Positions 48,934-60,594 of a DNA stretch of 64,000 bases are shown here, one piece after another. This stretch comes from Trichoplax sp. H2 (taxonomy: Eukaryota > Placozoa > Uniplacotomia > Trichoplacea): the NCBI GenBank assembly GCA_003344405.1, contig NOWV01000147.1, positions 124,001 to 188,000 of the forward strand. The letters are read 5' to 3'. The translations under genes were made by a program, and so were the position numbers. Each line of letters opens with the position of its first letter. Position 1 is the stretch's first letter. Below the pieces are notes generated by a model. That model saw only the letters and a list, made by a program, of their open reading frames with translations, did no database searches and had not been told where the DNA came from.

Positions 48934-50327
48934 TGCTACCTTATGCAAGACTTGATCTGAAGATTTTTCTTGACGAATTTGGGTTTTGTCATTTTATCAC
49001 TGCAGCATTTCTGTCTTTTAAAAAGTTAACTGCTAGTTACTGAATTATGTAAATATTTTAATTATTGCGTGCAAATTACGGTACAATTCGCTCCATCCAC
49101 AGCTGAAAAGCTAATTTTTTAAGCTCATTACCAAACGTAAATTGCACAAACTCTTACGGAACCCAATCATTTGAATCACATAGCTGAAAAACGTGTATAC
49201 TTATAGCACTCTAATGTACTAACCACTGTACGTACATTATTCGTTGACTTTTGGAACCCAACTTATTACCATTGAATTGTAACAAATCATTCAGATCCAG
49301 CAATACAAATTGATTTTTATGATCATTCATATCGTCCGATACGACAATTAAAGTACTGTAAAAAATTTTTTACTTAATTATAATTGACCATACTCATGGT
49401 CAAGACTTTATTGAGATTATCTGGTACATATAAGGCTTTCATTTATATTACATCATTTGAATTATGGTTTTTATAAGGTATCCATTGAAAGTCAATATAT
49501 ATTAAACATGAATGTAGGTTCTAAATTTTCCTACGGCATGTCACATAATTCTATATCAAACAAGATATTGAAAGTTTATACAAGATTTTATATTTAAATA
49601 AAGTATCAAGTTTATCTCAACGTAACAGTACCATATTTTGTTTTTTGGTTCCACACTTTGGTAACTTATTTCAGTACTAAGTAATGTACTAGTGTTATCA
49701 ATATCTTTCATAAAGTGATCTGGATTTCTTGCTATATTAAGGAATTATAGTTTCTTGGTATCTGACATTATCAGTTAACGTTAATGAATTAACAGGCATA
49801 TATAATATCCTCTCAATACATCAATAGCTGTGCTTGTATCCAAAGAATATTGAACTTGCACTATACTGTACGACTATTCATAAAGCATTATTAAAATATT
49901 TTAACCTATATTCCTGCAATTACTTTGCAGTAACGTAAGTACTTACTTAAATAATAGTAGACTGTAACTGGCAAAATTTACGCACAGGGTAAAAAACACC
50001 ATTAATTGATCATAAATCTGGATCCATGTATCTTATAAAAGATAATTTACAAATTTGCTAAACTATCACTATAGTATTCATTATTACGTTGCAATCTTAT
50101 TACACGATAAGGTGCAATTTATTTAATTAATGTTATTAAGAATTTCAGGGTAACATCATATTTTACACTGCCAAAGTAGATATCTAATTTACAATAAGAT
50201 CGTAATATAATTATGGATCATCGATAAGGGAAGATATTACAGTATAATATATACGAATAATAATAGCGATTTAATAAAACAGTGCATAATTTAAAAATAC
50301 CTCGAACTATTTAAGTTGTATTTTTTT
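48934..50327. other. Intergenic region between convergent ELP5 and UBXN10
   Basis: About 1.4 kb of AT-rich DNA between two gene 3' ends. Nothing beyond likely 3' untranslated regions was recognised. Confidence 0.45.
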
Positions 50328-51124
50328 TCATCTGCTCTGTAAATACAATAGTGTTCTCTGCTTTATATCCGCTTCAGCAATAGTCATTGATAAATTATCA
50401 AATTCGCGTTTAGGAATTTCATTAGTAACAAGTATAAGACTTAAAACTTCAAGAGATTTGGCAGCGTAAGCAGCATATCGAATGATGTCATTTAAAGTAT
50501 TACTTCGCCGAAACCATCTTTCGATCCTTTTTCCATTATTAAGCTTAACGGCTAACATAATACGATCTTCATCTTGATCATCTGGTTCTGGTGGTATAGG
50601 AATTTGTCGCCATGATTTCTAAATAAAATATTGACAACCATAAATATGATATCAGCTAGTCAGAAGAATAAAACACTGTATGATGGTAAAGTATAATAAA
50701 GTTATAATTTTATCTAGCTTACCGGATCGCTCGCTCTTCTAGCTAAATGATTTCGTTTAAAAGTCGACGTTGTTGCATTGCTATTGGGAGGATGCGGTCG
50801 GAAAATTGGTGTTACTGTTTTAATGTCAACTGTGTCTCGGTTACCAATAGAAGGCAATCGTTTATATTTAGATAGAGACGCTGCGGTTGATTCAGGTGCT
50901 GGAGGGAAATTAGGCAATGCGGAATCTTGCGATAGCCCTCGAACTAATGGTTTACTGCTTGATGCAGTTACATAGGTTGATTGAAGCTCTGATTTTGTAT
51001 TATCAGGAGCGGTATGAGTCCTTTCACTTGAATGCTGATGATATGAAGGAGACGAAGGAAGGCTAGTAGGTGGAGGTCGTCGCCGTCCCTTTGCTGATTG
51101 TGGTCGATTTCTTGTAGAGCTCAT
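50328..51124 (-). CDS. UBXN10: UBXN10-like ciliary p97/VCP adaptor
   Basis: Two minus-strand exons, 51124-50723 and 50618-50328, phase 0; 230 residues from MSSTRN (an upstream in-frame ATG at 51142 adds six residues). The N-terminus has RPQSAKGRRRP, the RPKSAKGR-type motif of UBXN10; LSKYKRLPSIGNRD in the middle also matches. The C-terminal ~75 residues form a UBX fold (IMLAVKLNNGKRIERWF ... EIPKREFDNLSM ... LLYLQ). UBX domains bind the p97/VCP N-domain; UBXN10 links p97 to IFT-B and is needed for cilium assembly. The loop that normally reads FPR is IPK here (VPR in vertebrate UBXN10, from memory), so the key Arg is replaced by Lys. The linker is Ser/Pro-rich and looks disordered. Convergent with ELP5. 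Confidence 0.86.
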
Positions 51125-51142
51125 TATAGTTGGCAGCCACAA

Positions 51143-53967
51143 AATTCATATAATTAAATTGACAACTTTCCAAGATTTGAAGATACCATCACACTCTTTT
51201 TATTTTAAGCAATTCTTACAAAATCTGTAATCATAAATTAAATGTTTTTGAATGACAATATTATTATCAACAAGATATTTTTATATCATAATACTAGTGC
51301 TATCTAATACTTTTACTTAAAATTTAAGTTTACATCTATGAAATATTTAGTTATAAAAAAATAACGATATACCGTAGCTTGCGTTTGTTATTAAAATAGT
51401 TTAGGTTCTATGTTATGAGTTACTGCATTGTAAATTGACCTGGTGCGCTTTTAGATGACTACTACATGGCATGCACAACTTTCATATAGCAAATATGGCA
51501 CCGTAATATAAAATTTTGTTAAATACTGTAGTCATTTAACGATCGCTACAAAAAGCTTCCAAAGTATATTAAACTCAAAGCGTTTCATTTACTCACTTAA
51601 CCGGATGTCTGTACAGGTATAGAAATACGAAAGAACACTAAAGTGAATACGTTAGCTTCAAAAGCTGATTATTGCTTTAAAATTTTACGTAACTATCTTA
51701 GATAATGATTAAACAACACACTGTACCGTCATAGTATATATCGTTACACATGCTGCGTATAGCAGAATATTTGCGTTTATCCTAAAAACTATTGCTGCTA
51801 TCGCACATAACTCTCCCTATACTTCAGTAACCGAAAACTTAATATTGTTCTATCTGATATGGACTAAGACAATGCACTCGTTTTATTAATATCTATAGGC
51901 TTCCAAATATTATATTGTAGTATTTCATTGACAATATAGTAATTCTAGTACAAAAATATTAATCCTCGTTATATTGACTTAAACTTGTAGTTCTTATTGA
52001 GTTGGAATGGTACCGGTAATTATCGTGCTTTATCTGATTTATTGAGCACAGATTTATTCTACGCTACTATACGTAGTAGATTTACTCGACTGATTAAATC
52101 GTGGTATTGATAACGGAGAATGGAAAATTAATATTAAGGAGGTATTAGCTATAAACTACCTCATGCTACAAATATAGTATTCAATACCATACTGTTTATG
52201 ACTATTATAACATATTTCATAGGTATTCAATCGTATGGAATTAAAACTTTAGTAGTGACCGTAATTTAATCTGATTAACTTTCTCACTTCACCCTCTTCA
52301 GTACTACTTTGGAAAATATAGACGGTATATAATTATATAGTATACTCGTATACGCCTCTCTAAGAATAGAATGGGAAGTAAAATGCGAATAGCTATGCTT
52401 ATATCTACAGCATAATGATCATTCACAGTGACCACTGGCATATTAAGCTTGGTCATATATGCGGTTTAGGAGGAACGTTAATACCCCACTACGCCTAACT
52501 TATTGATAGACAGAGTCACAATGATACATAATCAACCTATTTTAGTCAACCATAAGATAGGGTATACTCGTCCATATATCTATTTCATATTTAAAAATCA
52601 TTGACAGTTTATCAATCTCAGTCCGCGACTGTATTGCGTATTTTTGTAGTTCATTATCATAATCACAACCGTTCTTTGTATGCCTCTAATATTCGAGATT
52701 AGAATTCTCTGTATAAATTGTCCCTACCCGTCCCCATGCATGTCTAATCTGCGAGTATATAAATAAGTTATAAATACCTTCTTTTTTTTCCATTATTTCA
52801 TTGAAAACCTGTACTTCTTTCCTATATTCACAGCCAAGAATAAATTTAAATATTCCGATCGGCAAATAATTTTCCTCAAGTCTATCATACGCGTAAAAGG
52901 AAGTTCTTCAATCATTGACCAATATAATCAATTCAGATGTCAAGCAAGTACATCCTGGGCTCAATCATATTGCCTTTGTGGGTGGGTGGAAAATATCACC
53001 AATAGAACCAGTAATCGTTGGCTATAACTTTAATCTTATAGCAACATAAACTAAAGTTGTAATATGGATATTGACCGTTGTCCAATAAGACTGCAAATAG
53101 GGAAAATGGTCAATACAGTAGATTAATTGCTTCTACAGTATACAGGAATATTCTACCCATATCAAGCAGTCGATGGTATACTATTCCGTGTTGATTGGCC
53201 AAAGTATGAGGTTGCTTACTCCGCATGAATAACAGTACTCAATCAGTAGTTATATTGATAGTATTTAGTAAGATTCAATTTGAAAAATTGGGAAATGGTT
53301 TCCCATGATCGTTGATGGCCGTAGTCTGCGCTCTGCAGGTGCAATCGGAGCCTGGCTGAGAGGCGTCCCCCGTTCCTATGACAACTGGAGTTGACTGGAG
53401 CTAGTGGCCAGGATCATTTTTGCATACTGTACACAGTACTGATACGCATGTAGCATTGCACGTTATACTGTACTAGTATGACCAATCGCCACCGAGCTGA
53501 CTCATCGCTGCAGCAACTCGATCATACAGAATCCAGTTCTGCAGTATCACGCATGAGTCATCTCACTGCAAGTGCAACATCATCTCAATAGCAGCATTGT
53601 AGACGTTTCGGATCGTTTCGGATCGTTACGTTTGACGTGATGGTACTAACAGTGTTGACCCTGGTGAAAGACTGATAACACACTTTGTATGCCCACTGCA
53701 GTACAGTACAGGACAGTAGTGTGCTGTCCAGTATGCCTACTTTCAAGTGGTCCGTGCCTGGACCGTCACGTCACTTCATTGTGCGACTCACAACGAGCCC
53801 GCAACAATTTGAAATCTTGGCCAGCGTGTGCAAGCCATTTTCCTTCTCACTTCCATCACTGCCAGCTTTCCATTTTATCCACTATAACGTAGGATAGCCT
53901 GCCTTGACTGCTGGAGGAATCCAATTTATTCTATTGCATTCGATAGCCAAGTAGACTGATTCATATC
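51143..53967. other. Divergent intergenic region between UBXN10 and DDX19
   Basis: About 2.8 kb with no supported gene; it should include both promoters. The left part is AT-rich and featureless. From about 53300 composition is more balanced, with a GTAC block at 53699-53720 about 250 bases before the DDX19 start. Confidence 0.5.
53699..53720. repeat. GTAC repeat upstream of DDX19
   Basis: CAGTACAGTACAGGACAGTA, about 250 bases upstream of the DDX19 ATG; same word family as the other GTAC clusters. Confidence 0.6.
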
Positions 53968-56900
53968 ATGGATGATGACTGGGGATTAGCAGCTCGTAAG
54001 CAAGATGAACAAGCCAAATCCAACGAGGTATCTTCTTGATAAAGCATGATGCATATTTCAAATGCCATCGCAAGACTGTACAAGGCGATGTTGTCTGCCA
54101 ATTTTGAAACAATTTAAGCGCGTGATAGTAGGGGCCATCGCTTACAGGATCATAACACCATGCTAGTCATGGCTGTTATTTTTTGGAACCTATTTTACCG
54201 AAAGGATTTACAGCTGTAGAGTCCAGAATGCAACCCGATGATAATTTCAATTCGATTCGCTTGTAAAAATCGACTAGGTACCAATAGGGGGCCGTGATGA
54301 TAGGACTAGTCGATGGGAAGATACTGTGTGGGATATTATTCTAAATTGAAAATAGTCCATGAAGATACCTTACTATCCATAAACTGTTGTAGCAAAATTG
54401 AATTTTTCCCGAGTATAGTATACACTTTAGGTTGATTTCATTCGATCGAGGGGATGTGGATAAGCAGAAGCAGGATACTATCGATCCTTTTGACCAATAT
54501 TGTCTCTTGTCCAGTGACCGCTACGACGAATAAGGCGATTGAAAGCAAGCAGGTAGTTCAAGAGCAGCTGATTTCCGTCTTGTGATAATCGGACAAGATA
54601 GCAGCAGATCATGGTGCATCCCTACAAACTCTCAATCAATGTCGTTAAAATGTAGCAGTCTACTTGGGCATGACATCCAACTCTAGACTTTAATTTGCTA
54701 CTAAAGGCGTGCTACGACCGTGTTCTTGTAATAGATGCAGTCGTTGTTAATCGCAACAGTCAAGGCCTTTGACTCAAGGATTCATAATAGTTCGATCGAG
54801 ATTTCCCTATGGACTTTACATGCAACAGCCAATACATGAAATCTACCGCTTATGGATGAATTAGCTCGCACTTTGCTACCATTCATTCAAGTTAAGCGAC
54901 CTAACTAGTCGCCTTCAGGATTTTAAATTACTGCCATGTGACTCGAGCATGTTTTTGCCTTCTTGGCCGCCTTGCTTCCGCTGATAACACGCACAAACAT
55001 TGCACGAGTAGACGCTTAAGATGTTCGCCGGTACTCGATAGTCAATTCAATGCCTGCCAAATGCCCTCATAGCTGCTCATTTTACGCGGACTGATCGCAT
55101 CATTTCATTATCAGTAAACAAGATCATCATGAGATGGAATGACTACAAATGATCCATGAAGGCAATGATCGTAAAATGATTGAGCAAAGAATCGCAGTTA
55201 AGTACTACAGAATTCATAGAAACCCTATCCACTATGGATGCCAAAATTCGCCACAGACTTTCCAATATTTTCGGCATTTCGTGAAGTATGGTAGTGACTT
55301 CATTATAGCTGCATTCGTCTCTTCAACGTTATGTTTAATAGTTAATCAAGCCGAAAGGAAGGTCACTCAATGGATATCTCGATCATTGACTATGCATTTT
55401 ACGGTATTTTACCTACGTCGATGTTATCCGACTAACCGCGTCTCAATTTTTTTCATTAGTTGTAGTTTGACTAACCCTGGGCAAGATCTAATGTACAGTG
55501 TATGCGCCGACACGAATAATGGTCCAATTTTTTGCAGTGAGCTACGCTTTTAGTCAATGCTTTAGTATGGTTATCCTATTATAACCAAAAGCATTAATAT
55601 TGAGAGCTCTTGACTTGATTGATCATAACAAGTACAATCATGAGTCAATTATCTCTAGCGAGCAATATAAAACCAGGCGGCAACATGTGCAGCCGGTCTA
55701 GTAGCTACGTTAGTACGTAAGAGTGTGAATTAGACTTCCTTGAATCCTTACAAGATGCTAAGTAAACCATCCTAGTAGATTGCATTTTGGATGTGTAACA
55801 TCCATGTCAAAGAGATACAAGTTTGAACCCTCAACTTGTAAAGAAAGGATAAATCTATAATTGTTAACTGATCATTTAGTCATGCACACCTTACACTGTA
55901 TCTTACTGTGGTATCGATTATGTCATAATCACCACACACATTTTTCAATTGACCCTTGAATAATTAATCCATCCATTCATTTTAATTTTAAGCAAGGTGA
56001 AATCAGCTACATAGCAAGAATGATATCTCATACTATTACGTTGTCTTTTTCTTTTTAGCAGAAAAAGAAGGCCGATGAACCTACAACCAGCTCGGCTACA
56101 GGTGAGTATCTTGCATTGATAGATAGTTTGATATGCAGTAGGTGGAAGGAAGGAGCTAATTGAATTTTATATAACAATGGTAAAAAGCAGGGAAAGATTC
56201 AGACACTACTTCAACCTCTACTGAGGATGATGCTGGAATTTCATCAGCAGAAATGTCTCTTTTAAATAAGGTTTTACGCTCCAAGCTCGTTAGCACTACT
56301 GCTGACATTGAAGTTCAGCGTCAAGATCCAAATTCTCCGTTATATTCCGTAAAATCTTTTGAGGAATTAAATTTGTAAGCCACGTAATATCTTTTCAGAC
56401 CTTTGAAACGGTAACAAAGAACATCATTTAAACTAAATGATAACAATTTCAGGGCAGAAGCTGTTCTGAAGGGTGTATACGGCATGGGCTTCAACACTCC
56501 ATCTAAAATTCAAGAAACCGCTTTGCCACTCCTTTTAGGAGCCAAGTAAAAGCAATCGAATATCTCTAATTTGTTGACATCATTGGATTGTATTAACTAT
56601 TTTCTTTGTAAATTGATCCTTCCCAGGCCGTCGAATATGATTGCACAATCACAGTCGGGAACAGGAAAGACTGCCGCATTTGTATTAACGATGATCAGTC
56701 GAATTGATCCAAACAAAGAATATCCTCAGGCAAAGCAGATTTACTAGTTTCTACTCTTGGATTAACGTGGCGTTCTCATGCTTTCCATATTTTACAATTT
56801 AGGCCCTTTGCTTGTCACCAACGTTAGAATTAGCACAGCAAACGGGTAAAGTTTGTAAACAAATGAGTAAATTCTTAGATATTAAAATAGCAATGGCGAC

Positions 56901-58003
56901 CAGAGGAGAAGAGCATGGTAAATATTATGATCTAGTTAACCTGGACGATAATAGCGAAGCGTAACCAGTTTACACATGCTCCTCTTAGGTAGACGAAGGG
57001 AAAAGAAGGTAGAGCAAATCATTATTGGTACTCCGGGTACAATTTTGGACTGGATTAGACTGAAATTATTTGATCCTAGCAAGTTGGGTATATTTGTTTT
57101 GGACGAAGCGGATGTAATGATTGATACACAAGGCCACCGTGATCAATCAATCAAGGTGCACAGGTAGGGAGTATAGTGCTATGAAGACTAAATTGGATCG
57201 GTATTATCGATGCAAATCGTTGGCTATACAAGTAATACTAAATGAAAGACTTGAACGTCTAGGCACTTGAAGAAAAGTGCTCAATTTCTCTTGTTCTCCG
57301 CGACGTACGAAGATCGTGTCATGAAATTTGCAGAATCCATCGTTCCAAATCCCGTTATTATCAGATTAAAACGTAGTGAAGAAAGCTTAAGCAACATTAA
57401 ACAATTTTATATTCGGTGTCAAGACCGACAAGAAAAATTCGAAGCACTATCTAATATCTATGGAACTATTAGCATCGGCCAAGCCATGGTCTTTTGTCAT
57501 GTAAGCCACTACAGTAGATTGCGATTTATAGTAAACCCTTATTGCTGCTACCGAGATAATGTATGATGTGGTTTTATTACGTCTAGACTAAAAAATCTGC
57601 GCAATGGTTAGCTATGAAGATGAAAGAAGATGGTCACGCTGTGGCTTTGTTAACGGGAGACAATTCTCCTGAAGAGCGTATGTTTGTCATTGATAGGTAC
57701 AGAAGTGGAAAAGAAAAACTTTTAGTAACAACTAACGTATGTGCTCGTGGTATTGATGTGGAGCAAGTGTCTGTTGTCATCAATTACGATGTGCCTCTTG
57801 ATGGCCGTGGAATCCCTGATTGCGAGACTTATTTACATCGAATTGGTAGAACTGGTCGTTTTGGAAAGAAAGGTATTGCTATTAATTTCGTGGATTCTGA
57901 CCGATCTTTCAATAATTTAAAGTCGATAGAGAAACATTTTGGTCGAAAGATTAATCAGATTATAGCAGACGACCCTGACCAGTTGGAACAATTAGCTGAT
58001 TGA
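53968..58003 (+). CDS. DDX19: DDX19/Dbp5 DEAD-box mRNA-export helicase
   Basis: Nine exons: 53968-54027, 56059-56101, 56191-56374, 56453-56545, 56627-56729, 56803-56917, 56989-57163, 57263-57500, 57587-58003; 475 residues, matching DDX19 (~479). DDX19 acts at the cytoplasmic face of the nuclear pore to remodel exported mRNPs, activated by Gle1/IP6, and in termination. Motifs: Q-motif GFNTPSKIQ (108-116), motif I SQSGTGKT (135-142), GTPGT (213-217), DEAD within VLDEADVMI (238-241), SAT (270-272), [20 protein letters not shown] (motif V region), HRIGRTGR (421-428). The N-terminal [15 protein letters not shown] is typical of DDX19. Intron 1 is ~2 kb and repeat-like in composition. Intron 5 (56730-56802) has a GC donor (CAG|GCAAAG). 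Exon 2 has a TAGCAG tandem acceptor that can drop one Gln. All catalytic motifs are intact. Confidence 0.96.
54028..56058 (+). other. Large first intron of DDX19
   Basis: A 2 kb intron, unusually long for this window, with less AT-rich composition in its left half. A 134-codon frame at 55149-55553 has no recognisable domain and no splice support. No RNA gene or transposon was recognised. Confidence 0.5.
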
Positions 58004-58683
58004 GGACGAACAATGTGATCGAGCCTGGTTTATTACCATACTCTGTATATTAGCAATATTAAGTTTAATATCACGGTGAAAGTTGTTTGATTGAAACCAT
58101 GAAAATGCTATAATCTCACAGCGGTTTCGTTTGCTTTTCGATCTGTTGTAAATGATGAAAGCATATTGACGAAAAGTAGGTGTTGAAACTGTCAAAGTAG
58201 TCGTTCAATTTAAAGATTACAAAATTATCTATACCTTCTTTTGCACGGTCTGTACGTAGGTTGATATGGAATAGTGAAGCCGTGTCTATGCTTTGACTTT
58301 CTAAAATGTATTAATAAAAGGAAACGTTGACAGATGCATTATAGCGAGAGGAAATGGATCATTTTGATGAGGATATTGAGTCGTACTGTTGTTGTACTTG
58401 TATACAGTACAGTGCATCTATTCAGTATACGTATGGCAAAAATGAATTGAAGTAGTTGCAAGTTATTGACAGTGGATCCATTTCTGAATAAAATAAGTAT
58501 AGCGTTGATTCAAGAATCCGTGCTTTAAAGGGATTGGCTTACTGCAACAATGTGGTTGCAGACTCCACTTGCAATACGTTGAAATGGTTGTACAGTATAC
58601 GAGTCGATCATGGGATGCTAGTCCTTCAAGCAGTTGTGTTGCCGACGGACTGTGTGACTCAGGGTTATTTGATTTTCTCTTAC
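58004..58683. other. DDX19 3' flank
   Basis: No gene supported on the plus strand. It is the likely 3' untranslated region of DDX19, followed by a stretch that may be an intron or 3' part of a minus-strand gene whose candidate exon lies at 58684-58785. Confidence 0.4.
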
Positions 58684-58785
58684 TGGTTTCAATCGTGGAG
58701 AGTAATGCACTTGTTGACACTGCTTCATCAATATCAGATATATCTTCTTGAGCAATGTTAAGCATGCGATTCAGATCCGTCAAGG
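58684..58785 (-). CDS. Candidate exon of an unrecognised minus-strand gene
   Basis: Minus-strand sequence bounded by an acceptor CTCTATTTTAG and a good donor (ACCA|GTAAGAG), phase 1 on both sides. It encodes LTDLNRMLNIAQEDISDIDE followed by AVSTSALLSTIET: acidic, helical and plausible as protein, but not a family I recognise. The acceptor and the first eight codons are repeated in the tandem array that lies immediately upstream (58760-59575). No matching neighbouring exons were identified, so it may be a remnant. Confidence 0.35.
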
Positions 58786-59575
58786 CTAAAATAGAGACGC
58801 TACAGTAGTAAGTGCAAGTCCCTGAGATATCCTATAGATCAGAGATTTGAACTACCACTACCGTTGGTCTATGTTTTTGAAGCATGCGATTGAGATCAGT
58901 CAAAGCTAAAATAGAGATGCTACAGTAGTAAGTGCAAGTCCCTGAGGTGTCCTATAGATCAGATCATCAGAGACTTGAACTACAACTACCGATGGTCTAT
59001 GTTTTTAAAGCATGCGATTGAGATCAGTCCAGGCTAAAATAGAGACGCTACAGTAGTAAGTGCAAGTCCCTGAGGTATCTTATAGATCAGATCATCAGAG
59101 ACTTGAACTACAACTACCGTTGGTCTATGTTTTTAAAGCATGCGGTTGAGATCAGTCTAGGCTAAAATAGAGACGCTACAGTAGTAAGTGCAAGTCCCTG
59201 AGATATCCTATAGATCAGAGACTTGGAACTACCACTACCGTTGGTCTATGTTTTTAAAGCATGCCGTTGAGATCTGTCAAGGCTAAAATAGAGACGCTAG
59301 AGTAGTAAGTGCAAATCCCAGAGGTATCCTATACTGTATAGATCAGATCATCAGAGACTTGAACTACAACTACCGTTGGTCTATGTTTTTGAAGCATGCG
59401 GTTGAGATCGGTCAAGCCTAAAATAGAGACGCTACAGTAGTAAGTGCAAGTCCCTGAGATATCCTATAGATCAAGGGACTTGAACTACAACTACCGTTGG
59501 TCTACAGTATGTTTTTAAAGCATGCGGTTGAGATCAGTCAAGCCTAAAATAGAGATACTACCGTAGTAATGACGA
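58760..59575. repeat. Tandem array of seven ~120-135 base units
   Basis: GCATGCG anchors occur at 58762, 58882, 59010, 59138, 59259, 59394 and 59520; spacing varies from 120 to 135 mostly through a 7-8 base CAGATCAT-type insertion. Units share CTAAAATAGAGACGCTACAG, AAGTGCAAGTCCC, CTATAGATCAG and CCGTTGGTCTATG. On the minus strand each unit contains CTATTTTAG followed by codons for (A/G)-L-T-D-L-N-R-M-L, i.e. a splice acceptor plus exon start; only the lowest-coordinate copy continues into a longer open exon. Confidence 0.88.
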
Positions 59576-60006
59576 ATGATCATAAGACAAGCACAAGCAG
59601 AAATGGGCGAGTGTGTTCGTTTTTTACATGGCGACTAGGAGCATTAGCATGCTGGCTATCCGACCATGATTTACTTCTCAAAGAGACATATTGACTCCCC
59701 ATTTGTATTCTCCACTGCCAAAGAGGGAGAGACATGGCGTTGTCTCCTCGTGTGTACTCGTTGGTGTATATCCATGTAAGGACTTTTCTAATGTTATGAT
59801 TTGGCAACAATTTCGCTCTCTCCATGCGAATGCCAAATTGTTGAAGATTGTCTAGACCGGTCAGAGGTTCCGTTCCAACCGCATACCAACCGATTCAAGT
59901 CACGTTCTCCGCTTCGAGGGTCCTTGCGTCTGTCCGGTTCAGGTTCAAGTTCAGAATTAGGGATCCGCCAACGGTCGGTCCAGCTTACAGTACTCTCCAC
60001 GGCGAG

Positions 60007-60095
60007 TGTACAGTACACAGCTGTGTACTGTACTGTACACTGTACCGTTACAGTGTTTACTACAGTACCGTATCGGACCGCGCCGTACCGGACCG
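60007..60095. repeat. GTAC palindrome cluster followed by CCGGAC words
   Basis: GTACAGTACACAGCTGTGTAC is itself a palindrome around CAGCTG. TACTGTACTGTACACTGTAC and then GTACCGGACCGG follow. It lies about 500 bases upstream of the RNase III-like/ankyrin gene. Confidence 0.7.
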
Positions 60096-60145
60096 GATAA
60101 CCGTTTCTCATTCAGTATTGTCATTTGAAAATACTTAACTTGCAG

Positions 60146-60213
60146 CTTTGGTTGACAATTTAAAACAGTTTGGAAAATTACACGAGGGAAAGAAAGTTGC
60201 AGAACTTTCATCT
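60146..60213 (+). other. Orphan exon-like open frame
   Basis: Between an acceptor (AACTTGCAG) and a donor (TCATCT|GTATGC) one frame is open and reads LVDNLKQFGKLHEGKKVAEL then SS. The residue choice looks like real protein, but I do not recognise it and find no partner exon. It could be a leftover exon or a 5' exon of the gene at 60595. Confidence 0.25.
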
Positions 60214-60594
60214 GTATGCGTAATTTGCTTTAACTAAGCCTAAAAGAGCCCAAGTGATAGTATTGAGCGTACAACATCAAGATTGCCTTTTCCCCGTAGC
60301 AAGCAGTGCATCTACGCCATCATTACTGTACTGGATAGCAGCAGCAGCAGTGTTGGAAGAAAGAAAATAAAAATTCCAATTTACCTCGCTTGCAATAAGG
60401 TAAATTAGCTCGCAGTAGCATTGCAATAATGTCATGTTGAGTCCTCATGCACGATTATCGGTATTACGGCCTACATGGATAGTTAATCATGACCCTTGTT
60501 ATTTGTATGCAGACAGGCAGAGGAGAAAAAATAATCCACATTCAAGAAAATTAATCAATGATAGTACATGTAGACAGCCGATATTGGTTGTAGT

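Larger units (their letters stand above)
59576..60594. other. Spacer with GTAC/CCGG cluster upstream of the RNase III-like gene
   Basis: About 1 kb. It holds the GTAC cluster (60007-60095) and an orphan exon-like frame at 60146-60213. A short GCA/CAG run occurs near 60340. No complete gene supported. Confidence 0.45.

Noticed and set aside
54028-54037. DDX19 intron 1 donor GTATCTTCTT as a U12-type site
   Set aside because: The acceptor has a strong polypyrimidine tract and no CCTTAAC branch motif, so it is an ordinary U2 intron.
55149-55553. 134-codon frame inside DDX19 intron 1
   Set aside because: No domain, no splice sites in phase, and residue pattern without any family resemblance; probably a chance frame.
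59580-60211. Overlapping plus- and minus-strand frames of 80-105 codons
   Set aside because: They run through GTAC palindromes and CCGG words, which keep all frames open by composition; no domain is visible.
60239-60390. Open frame reading KRAQVIVLSVQHQDCLFPVA and onwards
   Set aside because: It looks protein-like, but the gap to the orphan exon at 60213 would need a 25-base intron, and no other partner was found.
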